A stretch of 64,000 bases of DNA, from contig NC_087252.1 in assembly GCF_037042905.1 (NCBI RefSeq), positions 35,244,965 to 35,308,964 on the forward strand, written 5' to 3'. Made by a program: the position numbers and the translations under genes. The notes under the pieces are model-generated. The model was not told where the DNA came from and ran no database searches. It worked only from the letters and a program-made list of their open reading frames with translations. Positions 31,553-42,419 of this stretch are shown piece by piece; the stretch's first letter is position 1; the number at the start of each line of letters is the position of its first letter. The DNA comes from Lytechinus pictus (Eukaryota; Echinodermata; Echinoidea; Temnopleuroida; Toxopneustidae).

Positions 31553-31727
31553 AGAAACCGTTTCATAAAGCTGTTCGTAAGTTAAGAGCGACTTTAAGAA
31601 CGACTGGTGAACCTTTCTTATGCGCTAAACCATCGCCAATACAATATACTATTCAACACAAGAAAGGATCACCAGTCGTTCTTAAAGTCGCTCTTAACTT
31701 ACTAACAGCTTTATGAAACAGACCCCT
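31553..31727. mobile_element. Near-perfect palindromic MITE, 175 bp
   Basis: The arms GTTTCATAAAGCTGTTCGTA and AAGTTAAGAGCGACTTTAAG reappear inverted at the right (CTTAAAGTCGCTCTTAACTT, then ACAGCTTTATGAAAC). The short centre holds the CCATCGCCAATACAATATAC segment. Confidence 0.85.
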
Positions 31728-31844
31728 GGTCACTTAACCCATGCACTGCCAACTGTAACTGCTTTGTCCCTGTATAAAGCCAATGGGAATCACAGAACAC
31801 AGTTAAAGGATTGAATAGGGAGAAGGAGTTGTCGCCCCGATTAT

Positions 31845-33146
31845 ACAGGGTGTCTCTTAAAAAAGGTTACTAAAGTTCAAAGGTCAGCTATATCAAGAAT
31901 ACATGATTTAATCTTGTCATTTCTATTCTACATAACTGAGTAACTCATTAACTTTAATGTTGACACCTTGCTTGTGTCACAATTGTCACGGGTCACAGAG
32001 TAACGGTCCATCGAAGGAGAATGGAACAAAACCTACTTTTTCCAAGCTTGGGGTTTTAATGTACATGCACGATTTTAACTAACTTTGTTGTTAGATTTTG
32101 GTTTCATCAGTTTTTCCCTTCAAATTTCAGTAAAATGCTATCCGCTCCATTAACTTTTTGTGAGTGACTTAAATGTAAATATCAACTGCCTGGCTTAAAT
32201 TTCTGTTGAACACGTTATTCATCCCTACCTTTTACACCGACACCTTCAACGTTTTCGAAGTACCTCCCCTGTCAACGATGTATGTCTTGCGTTGCTCTTT
32301 TAACCATTGCCGGATGTGACAAGAACATGTATCAGGTATCTCATGCCAAAATAATAATAATAATCCGCTTTTATATGGCGCTTAATACATCGGAACGACG
32401 TGTCTAAGCGCTTTACAGATATATCATTACCCCGGCCATCGGATTCGATCAGTCATTCTCACACACAATGTGTGCACATCCTCCACTCCCTGGGGAGTAT
32501 TCATAAGCAAAAACCTGTGCTTGCAAGGTCACATAAGGATGTGCTAAACCAAAATTGCAGCTAGACACCAGTTACGTAACATGCAATCGCAAAATAGTAA
32601 CAGAAGGGATAGCATTTCACTGAAATATGCAAGAAAAAACTCTCAATGAAACCAACACCTTAATACAACAAAGTGGATTTCTTGCATGTACGTTAAAAGC
32701 AAAAACTTGGAAAAAGTAGGTTTTGTACCCTTCGCTTTCGAAGGGCCATAAATGTAACTCTGTGACCCAGGACAATTGTAACGCAAGATAGGTGTCAAAT
32801 TAAAGTTTTTTTTTTTCCAATTTCTTTTTCCCCCACAGTAGGGTGTTTTATTCAATAAACCTTCAGTTTACATGCACATTTGCTATCACAGTCAATATGG
32901 CTCCAGTTTACATTTGTTTTCACAGACAATGTACAAAAATAATCAGATAGTGAGTGTTTAATAGTAATACAACAATAACTGATAATATACAATCTTGTCA
33001 TAAAATAAGTAATTTACAGTACCAAATTAAAGTTGATGAATTACTCAGTTATAATGCAGAATAAAAATCACAAGAATAAATCATGTATTCTTGATAAAGT
33101 TGACCTTTAAACTTTGGTTACCTTTTTTTTAGAAACATCCTATATA
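31845..33146. mobile_element. 1.3-kb foldback element with long inverted arms
   Basis: The outer arms of about 110 bases match inversely: AGGTTACTAAAGTTCAAAGG and ATCAAGAATACATGATTTAA at the left versus AAATCATGTATTCTTGATAA and CCTTTAAACTTTGGTTACC at the right. The inner arms also match inversely (AACCTACTTTTTCCAAGC and CTTGGAAAAAGTAGGTTTTG). A reverse SINE (32347-32530) sits in the middle. Confidence 0.8.
32347..32530 (-). repeat. SINE (second type) nested in the foldback element
   Basis: (AAT)n at 32350-32362 followed by CCGCTTTTATATGGCGCTTA, GTCTAAGCGCTTTACAGATA, and CTCCACTCCCTGGGGAG is the reverse complement of the 21137 SINE body. The tRNA head is missing. Confidence 0.65.
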
Positions 33147-34388
33147 CAGGGGTGTGAGTGGTCACAAATAAAAAGATCTTAAAAAAGCTGAAGAGTGTTG
33201 AAAAAGTCTGACATAGAAAGAGCTCCCATACTTTTTGTACAGAGGAAGGCCAAAAATAAGCTGAAATTAAGCTGAAAATCAAAACAAAAAAATCTGAAAT
33301 CAGATGAAAATCTGAACTCTCACACACCACTGTAAATTGTAACTCTTATTAATGTCTTAAATAATGCGAGCCTTTGGAAATAAATGTTAGTGAATTGAAT
33401 TGATTGAAAGCATTTTACGTAGGGCTGGTATCGATAACATCTTTATCGATAATCGCTTGTTTTTTGCCACTTAGCGATATCGATAACCTTTCTCTCGTTG
33501 TCGATAATACCTGCTATTAGGTAGGGACACAGTGATTTCACGAAATGGCCTTTTTGTGCCTTCTTCATATATCAGAAATAACCCATGTATTTTCAAGTCT
33601 AGAAGAGAAAAAATTTCCTTTGAGGACTGTAAATATAAAATGAATAAAATTGGTTACAGAGAATCACGATTATTAGGACTTTACTTTTCAATTGTGAAAT
33701 AAAAATGAACAGAATATATAATCTTTCTTTCATATGTATGAATACAACTTGATACAATACTAATCTGCAGTGCATGCAGCAACATCATCAACAAATCCTT
33801 CAAGTAAAACAAAACCAGGGCAAGAATTTAATCTTATTGGAAAGGGTAAGATGTGTGGAGTGATTTTAAACAAGTTTCATCAAATTTGTGGATTCCCATA
33901 AAAAGTGCAAGACTTTTCAAACTTCCATGACTCTCTTATTTTATAACAGATTTTAATGAAACTTGTTTTAAATTGGTCCTCTCATTTTACTCTTTCTTCT
34001 TAGATTAGAATGATTCTCTAAAATTGGGGTTTGGTTTCCTTTAAAATTAATATTAAGTCATTTTTAACTTTACAAACAGCATTATGAATTTGAAAAAATT
34101 CTTCAAGTCAAATATCTTCACATCACAGAAATCTGTTTGACTTAACCTATTCTTATTGCTAGTGGACTGTATACAAAGCCTATGGGAAAACAGCATTCGG
34201 TGTTAAACGGGTTAAGAAGATGCTTTGCATATTCTGATCTGAACAAAAATTCTTTGACTATGTCGATTATCTAACTTTACAGGTCGACTATACATTCTAC
34301 TGTAATGTACATACCCCTTACCTAAAAATTTGAATCAGATAAGAAGTTCAAATAATCATCATCATATCAGGGCCCCATCTGTTGGGCA
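33147..34388. other. Stretch downstream of DEDD, no gene
   Basis: It probably includes the DEDD 3' untranslated region next to 34388. The part at 33830-34045 resembles the reverse complement of the 58920-59040 sequence (TTTTAAACAAGTTTCATCAA, TTACTCTTTCTTCTTAG), a decayed repeat. ATCGATAA motifs cluster at 33430-33520. Confidence 0.45.
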
Positions 34389-34753
34389 TTAATTTATTAA
34401 GTTCAAGAGAAGTTTACTTCTTCCAGCTCTATAGTCGTCTTCATCTACATTGACCAAGAGTTTGATGGCTTCATCTCCTACAGCCGTCCTCAAGGAGTCC
34501 GTTATGAAGACATCTTTAAGAGCAGCCTGAAGCGATCCGTTGATGTAGTCTCGCCAGAAAGCGTCCAGATACGTCAACTCTGAAAACTTGATGTCACATA
34601 CGATGGATCCAAGGTCGCGACCTTTCAATATCGCACTGGCTTGTGAGAACAGGTCCAGATGACGCCTCAATGGATGCCGTACAATGGAGTGGAGGTGGCC
34701 TACGAGAGCGTTGTCATGGCAGCAGTATTCAGCACGTACCCGTAGTCTAATGT
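34389..34753 (-). CDS. DEDD: DEDD exon 3: conserved C-terminal domain
   Basis: The acceptor CTGTTTTAG precedes 34753. The exon starts DIRLRVRAEYCCHDNAL, almost the human DIRLRVRAEYCQHETAL, and runs to TAA at 34391-34389. An AATAAA hexamer (34398-34393) overlaps the last sense codons; whether it serves as a polyadenylation signal is unknown. Confidence 0.95.
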
Positions 34754-37700
34754 CTAAAACAGGAAGATATACATGTGCATTGAACTAAGTAGACTTTTTA
34801 GCAGACTTATATAGTCAGTAGACTTTAATTATTGAGTAAACAAAAAATATGAGTTAAACCTACCGTATTTAGGTTCAGAGTAATTTAAGGCTGAGCCAAT
34901 TCAAAATGTTTTTCTTTTGTGTTTTGGATGGTGTTAACCTATCGGAATCATGTATTACAGAAACAAAAACTGCAAAATCAGGCAAGGAAACTAGCAAAAT
35001 GATGTTGACTTAACAGGGTTAACCAATCTGGATATAAAGTCAAAGGGAAATTAGACAGAAAGAATAGGAAAAAAATTAATAAAAGACAATGTTTTCAAGA
35101 ACTTGGTCATGAGACCCAAGTGGTGTTCCTATTGTTATTAAGCTATACACAACTTTGCGACTACATGGTGATCCCTTCTCGATCTTGAGGGCTAAATTAT
35201 AACATTTTCAATATTTTTATTCTCTCAGCTACAACTGAAATTTTATCTTTGTAAAGTAAGTTCTGATGAAGGTGTCTGAATTGGAAATTCAATATTTTTA
35301 AAGTTTGATTTCTAGGGTTATGATGGAAGAAATGCACCCCAATTAAGTTAAAACAGAAAAATCTCATTTATGCACAAGAAATGGTCACCAGTCGCTCGTA
35401 AAGTAGTGTGAAATTAATGAACAGCTTTTTTTTATCAGCCCAAGTTGGCTATACCGATGAATTGGTGGGTGAGTTCACTCTGCAGAGAGGACAAAGGGTA
35501 TAAAAACCTGTCAACATTCATTTTCTAGGGAGCCGACCTCGGGATTTTTATTTTTTTTTAATTTTCAGGGGCTACATGTACATGTACTTTCAACAACCTA
35601 CAGTGTACTGCCCAATTCTCAAACATTGGATACACTTTCACATGGCATGATGGCAGTGAATGAAGATTTTAATTTCAAGGGCTTGCGACGTTGCCCCAAG
35701 CCCCCGTGTAATTCATTCCCTCCCAGCAATCAGGGCTCGACATTAGCAGTGGCCCGGGGCAACCAAAAATGAAAGTGGGGCCACCAAAATTCTGTAAAAG
35801 CCAACACTTGGTGGCCCGGTTGGGCTACCAAAGTTTTGATAGATTCTGTTGTTTTCTATTGGTGTACTGGTGTAGGGCCATTAAATTTGCTTTGCGGGCC
35901 ATCAAAAATATGAAATTGATGATTTTGGTGGACCGATCGGTCCACCACCACCAAGAAAAAAAGTTAGTGTGGAGCCTTGCAGGAATACAGGATTAGCAGA
36001 GATGCCAACTTCATAAAATGAATTTGCAGCATTTGGTAGAATGGATAACAAAATTATTTTAGATGGAAAAAACAGTACATGTGAATCTGCCGTTGTGATA
36101 AATTCAACCTAGAAAATTAAAATTGTGAATACACATGTGGCGTATGATTTGCATATCGTTGCCTGAAAAAATTAAGGTTCACTATTTTTTTTGGGGGGGG
36201 CCTAGAGGTAGACTTTCACAGAATTAACTGTATTTTCATTTTCAAATTTTCTGCACTAGTATGCACATGACATCATAGCGCCCTCATTCAGAGGCTTTAG
36301 GAATATGTGCAAACAGAATTTTCAGAGAAACATGTACATCAATTGCACATACATGTATGTACGCAAGACAATGGCTTCAGCCTCTAAGATGGAGCTGCGA
36401 TGATGTCAATGCATATGGTCTAGACACACATAGAATGGGGGGGGTCACGACACCAGCAGCATTTTCACTGCAGTGATGTAAAAACAGACCTGTGCAAGCA
36501 TAACTCTTAGACATAGAGCCTGAATAAAAGAAAGAGATTTACATGTACATACAATACATTAATGTTGAATGAATAGGAGAAATTCTTGGACTGGCTTTTA
36601 GGGTGTGTGCGAGAGAGGACCCTTCAAACTTAAGACTGTAGGCATACCAAGCAACTTTGTATTTGGATTTTGCATACATTATGTGAACCTTGTACATGTA
36701 TGTGATGTCTGAAGACAGTCATGGACTAAAAATTGAACCGAGATTTGAAGGAGATAATAAAAAAGTGAAATTATACAAGTGATTCACTTTCTCTATGAAA
36801 ATCCTATTAAACAAAAATTAAATCATGTACCCAATTATTTCAACATGTAAAACAAAAAAATTACTGAATAAGGAGGAACAATTGGTACAGTCTGTAGTTA
36901 AGGTCTTACCACATGTATGCTTTGGTCTCTCCCGTGGTAAACCTCTGGCTTCGGGTGAAATCCCAACCGTCTTCTGACATCTGGTTGTCGTGGCAATGGC
37001 CCTCGAGTGAACACTGCAAGCTTGGGGACGCGAGTCCGAACATTCGGGGTGGGTAGAAGGGTTTACAGTATGTTTTGACGGACTGCAGTTGCATGATGAT
37101 GATGATGATGATGATGATGACTCCATCGGCTCAGACATGGATGGTGGTGGTAGTGATGAGGACAACGAGGCGGAAGATGAGGAGGAAGATGATGGATGGC
37201 GTCCCGAGGTCGATTCTGATGGATGAGGAGGGGGGCCGGACGATGATGTACACAGATCAAGATAGTCGTCTACAGGATCGGCAACACCTGTTGTGTTGTT
37301 AATTAAACAAGAAAATTTCATATTGGTGGGGAACATTTCCATGGAGATACATGTACATTAATACATTTGAGAAAATTAAAAAAAAATAGTTATCCCTATT
37401 TCAAAGGGCTTTATTAATGACAATGATGATGATAAAGAATGATTATTATGATAGTATTGCACATGTTGATGATGAGGATGATGATGAAGACGATTTGAAG
37501 ATGAATGATGTTGATGATGACGATGATATTAATTGAGATGGTGATGATTGTTGTGGTGGCTTTGTTGATGAGGATGATAATGATGAATTGAAGATGATTG
37601 ATGTTGATGATGACGATGATGACATTAATGGTGATGAAGATGATGTAGATGATGGTGATGATGATGAAGATGATGTTGATGGTGGTGATCAGGGCTCGAC

Positions 37701-38712
37701 ATTAGCAGTGGCCCGGGGGCAACCAAAAATGAGAGTCGGGCCACCATAATTCTGAAAAAGCCCACACTTGGTGGCCCGGTCGGGCTTCCAAAGTTTTGAT
37801 AAATTGTATTTGTAATGTTTTCTATTGTTTTGGGGCCACCAAGAAATTTAAATTGATAATTTGGTGGACCAATCGGACCACCAAGAAAGTTAGTGTAGAA
37901 CCTTGTACATACGACCACACGATATCAGCTGCAAGTGAGAGAGACCCAGATGTGGGAAATTCCAGTGTATTCGCGACGACGTACGACCTGGCTTTAAGTT
38001 TAAAATACTTTTTTATTCATCACAATCTATTGAAATTTATTAAATTTACATTACGATTTAATTACAGCTACATGTACAGGGGGGTGCTTGCATACGAAGT
38101 TACGTTAGGCATGTTAGGCCTACAAGTACAAGTAAATACAAACCTAGCTTCACCAATATATTTTTCTTTCATTTTTCTACTTTTTTAGTGTAACCAACTT
38201 TAACTTGTGATTCAAATTTCAATCACTTGAAAACTGACAAATTAAAAACTCTGTCTTAGTTTACTGTTTAGTTTCCCTTTGTTACTCCAAATACCCAAAT
38301 TTTAAATGGAAAAAAATTCCCAAATCCCGTAGTCATTTTCATCACCTCTTTTTCTCTTCCTCCTTGTCACGAATGGGATCAAATCATGCCTTGTAATCAG
38401 TCTGAGGACATTCAAAATCTCTTGAAAGTTTGAAGAGTCGCACAGTCCTGATTTCTCCATAGCGAAGAACAGATCGGAAGGGGTCTTGATCCTTCCGCGA
38501 TCATCACTGATCGTGCTCCCGATGTACAAGTGTTTAAGGACTTCAAAATCATCTTCTGTTAACTGGCTGGACACCACACAAAACATTTCATGAAGAGAAA
38601 GGAGTTCAGTTTCCTTGCTTTCTGAAGCAGAACTCAGTGGACGTTGCATTTTTCCTCGTTTTCTCTTCAAAGATGAACATAAATTTTCCGAGTGCTCCAG
38701 AATCTTCGCCAT
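34389..38712 (-). CDS. DEDD: DEDD/DEDD2-type death-effector-domain DNA-binding protein, three-exon gene
   Basis: Exons 38712-38346, 37287-36910 and 34753-34389 join in phase 1 and phase 1 to give 369 residues (human DEDD 318, DEDD2 326). In vertebrates the protein links death-effector signalling to the nucleus and nucleolus. A death effector domain spans about residues 37-115 and ends with the conserved TRHDL segment (RxDL motif). Basic clusters KRKR (16-19) and RRKRKR (117-122) are likely nuclear signals. The middle exon is Ser/Pro-rich and divergent. The last exon holds the hallmark block GRDLGSIVCDIKFSELTYLD and the following WRDYINGSL and EAIKLLVNVDE, almost unchanged from human. The start ATG has G at -3 and +4. 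An invertebrate gene like this predates the DEDD/DEDD2 split, so the symbol is generic. The two introns hold copies of one repeat. Confidence 0.95.
35731..35985. repeat. CAGGGCTCGACATTAGC repeat, copy 1, in DEDD intron 2
   Basis: It starts CAGGGCTCGACATTAGCAGT and GGCCCGG, continues CACTTGGTGGCCCGGT, GGTGGACCGATCGGTCCACC, and ends AGTTAGTGTGGAGCCTTG. It matches 37690-37908 over its whole length. Confidence 0.8.
36910..37287 (-). CDS. DEDD: DEDD exon 2: Ser/Pro-rich linker
   Basis: The acceptor CACAACAG precedes 37287 and the donor GTAAGA follows 36910, phase 1 at both ends. It begins with the conserved DPVDDYLDL and ends with a KTVG...RPKHTC region like the human RKSVTPDPKEKQTC. Between them are serine runs, partly encoded by an ATG/CAT triplet repeat at 37092-37120, so length may vary between alleles. 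Confidence 0.88.
37092..37120. repeat. (ATG)n triplet repeat inside DEDD exon 2
   Basis: Nine or so ATG units on the plus strand. On the gene's strand they encode a serine run. Confidence 0.9.
37405..37689. repeat. (GAT)n-rich degenerate satellite in DEDD intron 1
   Basis: GATGATGAT, GATGTTGATGATGACGATGA and similar units repeat imperfectly for about 280 bases, ending exactly at the next repeat. Confidence 0.85.
37690..37908. repeat. CAGGGCTCGACATTAGC repeat, copy 2, in DEDD intron 1
   Basis: It shares CAGGGCTCGACATTAGCAGT, CACACTTGGTGGCCCGGTCG, TTTGGTGGACCAATCGGACC and AGTTAGTGTAGAACCTTGTA with copy 1. It follows the GAT satellite directly. Confidence 0.8.
38346..38712 (-). CDS. DEDD: DEDD exon 1: basic N-terminus and death effector domain
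   Basis: It starts at ATG 38712 and encodes a short basic leader, then LLSLHEMFCVVSSQLTEDD and the rest of the death effector domain. The GRIKTPSDLFFAMEKSG segment lines up with human GLIRNGRDFLLALERQG. The donor GTGATG at 38345 is weak, but it gives the correct phase to continue as VADPVDDYL, comparable with human VCPDLVDKYL. Without splicing the frame stops about 15 residues later. Confidence 0.92.
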
Positions 38713-38852
38713 CTCGTCAGATATACCGGTATGGTATTGGAAAATAACAAATAAAAATTAAAAAACACAGACAAGAGAAGACTCCAGACCTGAGAGCGCT
38801 AATAAAAGTTTGAATCGCTTGACAATCTTATTAATCTTCAGTGTTATTTTCA

Positions 38853-39420
38853 GTGGCGTAACATGCGGAAGGCAGGCCGCAGGCTGCCCCCCCCCCCCCG
38901 ACGGATTTCACCGGGGGGGGGGGGTAAGGGAAAGGTTCAAGGGAAAGGGAAGGTGAAAAGAAAAAGAAAAAAACATAGAAAACATGAACAATGAAAAACG
39001 GAAGGAAAAGCGGGACTGAAAGGAACGAAAGAAGAACATGTGAGAAAGACTGAGAAAACCATTCCAAAAAAGCCCTACTAAAACTTTAGCATGATTAAGA
39101 AACAGAAACAAAATTAAAAGATGACAAAATGGCAAAACCGGGAAATGAAGGTAGAATATATGGAATGAGCCAAAAGCTAAATTGGAAAACACTAAGGACA
39201 AAAAAGAGCTTAATGACCGGGCTACCGAAGATTGAAAATAAAGAACGGGAAGCAAGATGGACGGCATGAAAAAAATGTGTTATAAGCTTGCTAGATTTTA
39301 TGCAATAACGGTCACAATCATTACTTTGGATAAATCTCCAAACCTTTGCCTGGTTTTTGCCCCAGAAATACAAAAGGGGCTCTTCATCTGTAACCTCCAA
39401 AGGGCTCTATAACACCCCCC
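38853..39420. other. Purine-rich stretch upstream of DEDD
   Basis: It starts at AGTGGCGTAACATGCGGAAG, a common start of non-autonomous elements, with opposed C-run and G-run. A plus-strand purine-rich region (GGAAAAGCGGGACTGAAAGG and similar) follows. The minus-strand frames are artefacts of this composition. Confidence 0.35.
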
Positions 39421-39579
39421 CCCCCCCCCCCTGTATGGACCCTTCCTACATTAAGCTTTACGTTCAATCACTGGCATATAGGGGGGGGGGTCTCGGTTCC
39501 ACACTCAAGGGAAAATAAAAGAAAATATAGGAGGCAACGCAATGAAATGAATGGAAAACAATGAAATATGTTATCAGTT

Positions 39580-42419
39580 CCCAGGACCAAAATCCAGTTA
39601 AAACCAATTAGGGCAAAACCAATTGAAACCAGTTGGCCAACTGGTTTCAATAGGGAAATTGGAACAACTGGTTCCAATTGAAAACCAGTTGCCAATTGGT
39701 TCCAGTTAAAACCAACTGGGGCCCGTTTCTCAACACCTGGACAAGTTAGTCATATCTTTATCCACCAACCACGGAGTTAGTTCCAATCTTACTAAACCCG
39801 TTTCACGAAGGGCTTCCTACCTAGAATCCCTTGATATCGATACTATCGGTAGAAAGAGCAGACAAGACGTAGCCTTAGTCACAAAATAGCATAATTTTTG
39901 AAAAGCAAAAATGTGATAAAACTGCAATTATTGTGATTAATTTGGAAATACATCTAATAAAAATAATAGCAGAGGCAAAATATGAACCATGCATACTTAA
40001 ACCATGAAGACTTGAGCATCTAATTGCTGAGAAAATCAAATTATGAATATATCATTTCATGACTAAAACATCACATGGGGACAATGAGATGGGTATCCCC
40101 GGGATAGTAAATTTTGATAGTTTACGAAAGTAAACCACAATTGTTATCTTTGTAAAATAATGATAATTATACGTTTATTTATGGTTCCAAACATCATCAA
40201 AATATAGTTTAAATTAATTTTTTTTAATTTTTGTACATACCGAAACACACGATTTGACAAATTCTTTGCATAAATTAGAGATAGAATTTATCAAAAATGT
40301 TGATAAGTGTTTGAAAACGACGAATACGAGTCCAGTTATGGATGACCTGCCGTGGTAGAATCTTTATCGATTCAATTACTTTACTATTTTAAAATGAGTG
40401 GTTTTGTTGCGTTTTACGAACAGTTTTGATAGTTTCTGTGCATAACAATTACTATTGAATGATCTATCACACCTGTTTTGCAATGTAATTTCAACTTCTA
40501 TGAATGATTACGTAAGATTACAATTTTCAAATTTCGAGGCAATTTTGCATGTCATAGTCTACCCACGTGATGCCACTACGTCATTAAGAAAGAAGTTATG
40601 ACAGGTTCTTCGGTGTCATAAATATTTAGTGAGGTTGTTGTACCCGATCTTGGTAAAGAGGGCTTCGTGAAACGGTTAGCGGACAAGTAGCTCACTATCT
40701 CCGATTTAGTCAAGAAGTTAGACTTATGACGGTGTTGAGAAACGGGCCCCAGGTTCCAATTGAAAACCAGTTGCCAATTGGTTCCAGTTAAAACCAATTG
40801 GGCAACTGGAACCAGTTGGCAATCGGTGTCAATTGGTTCCAGTTGTTCCAATTTCCCTATTAACACCAATTGAATCCAATTGGAGGCAACTGGTTTCAAT
40901 TGGTTCCAGTTGAAACCAATTGGAGGCAACTGGTTTCAACTGGAACCAGTTGAAACCAATTGGTTTCCAACTGGATCCAATTGGAACTAATTGGAATGAA
41001 CTTAATTAGTTACAAATTAATTAGCACTTGCACTAATTATTGCTCATATGCCAACACAGAAGCAGTATTATATGTCTATTGATACCAATGTAAAGGGCAT
41101 TGATAAAATACAGACTTTCATATGTATATATTATATGGAAGATCTTCAAATATATGTATTTTTATTTGATGTAATTTGGTAACAGTTAGTGGTGTACTAA
41201 TTATCCTTTAATCTGTTTTAATTATAATCTATAACATTTATGAACATGGTTTTCACTGCTAAGTATTCTAAATACTTATCTTTAAAAAGTGTGGCACTTG
41301 AAATTGAAAAGAATTAAATAGATACATTGTTAATGATGATGAATCTCATAAAACATTAATCTGTGCACACTGGCAGATAATATGCAAATTAACTGGTTTC
41401 AATTGGATCCAGTTGGGTAACTGGAAAATTTCCAATTGGAAACCAATTGGAAATCATTTCCAGTTACCCAACTGGTTCCAGTTTTATTTCCAGTTACCCA
41501 ACTGGTTCCAATTAGAATTCATTTCAAATTACCCATCTTTCCAGTTAGAAGTCATCTCCAGTTACCCAATTGGTACCAGTTAGGATTTCCAGTTACACAA
41601 CTGCATGGTTCAAGTTAGGATTTCCAGTTACCCAACTGGTTCCAGTTAGAAATCATTTCCAGTTGGAAGTCATTTCCAGTTACCCAACTGGTTCCAGTTA
41701 GGATTTCCAGTTGCCCAACTGGTTCCAGTTGGGATTTCCAGTTACTCAACTGGTTCCAGTTAGAAATCATTTCCAATTGGAAGTCATTTCCAGTTACCCA
41801 ACTGGTTCCAGTTAGGATTTCCAGTTACCCAACTGGTTCCAGTTAGAAATCATTTCCAGTTAGAAGTCATTTCCAGTTACCCAACTGGTTCCAGTTAGGA
41901 TTTCCAGTTGCCCAACTGGTTCCAGTTTGGATTTCCAGTTGCCCAACTGGTTCCAGTTAGAAATCATTTCCAGTTGGAAGTCATTTCCAGTTACCCAACT
42001 GGTTCCAGTTAGGATTTCCAGTTGCCCAACTGGTTCCAGTTAGGATTTCCAGTTACCCAACTGGTTCCAGTTAGAAATCATTTCCAGTTAGAAGTCATTT
42101 CTAGTTACCCAACTGGTTCCAGTTAGGATTTCCAGTTGCCCAACTGGTTCCAGTTAGGATTTCCAGTTGCCCAACTGGTTCCAGTTAGAAATCATTTCCA
42201 GTTGGAAGTCATTTCCAGTTACCCAACTGGTTCCAGTTAGGATTTCCAGTTGCCCAACTGGTTCCAGTTAGGATTTCCAGTTGCCCAACTGGTTTCAATT
42301 GGTTTCAACTGGAAATTGTTAAATTCCAGTTAAAACCAATTGAAACCAGTTAAAACCAATTGAAACCAATTGAAACCAGTTGGAAACCCAACTGGTTTCA
42401 ATTGGATTTTGGTCCTGGG
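39580..42419. mobile_element. 2.8-kb element made of CCAGTTGG repeats, with terminal inverted repeats
   Basis: It starts CCCAGGACCAAAATCCA and ends TGGATTTTGGTCCTGGG, a perfect 17-bp inverted pair. Both ends lead into arrays of short units such as CAACTGGTTTCAATTGG and CCAGTTACCCAACTGG that are themselves near-palindromic. A 1.03-kb transposon is nested at 39718-40750 and an AT-rich unique-looking core lies at 41000-41390. The largest array, 41398-42300, uses alternating CATTTCCAGTTACCCAACTG and AGGATTTCCAGTTGCCCAAC units. Confidence 0.85.
39718..40750. mobile_element. 1.03-kb transposon nested in the CCAGTTGG element
   Basis: The ends GGGGCCCGTTTCTCAACACC and GGTGTTGAGAAACGGGCCCC are a perfect 20-bp inverted pair; sub-terminal parts (GACAAGTTAGTCATATCTTT and AAGTTAGACTTATGACGG) are imperfect inverses. 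The repeat sequence on either side matches, so it clearly interrupts the array. No transposase is visible. Confidence 0.85.

Noticed and set aside
36818-36909. Continuation of DEDD exon 2 to the stop in its own frame
   Set aside because: A GTAAGA donor at 36909 joins in phase to the conserved exon 3, which is clearly part of the protein.
41398-42300. CRISPR-like array in the CCAGTT repeats
   Set aside because: Units are directly adjacent and varied with no unique spacers, and this is animal DNA.
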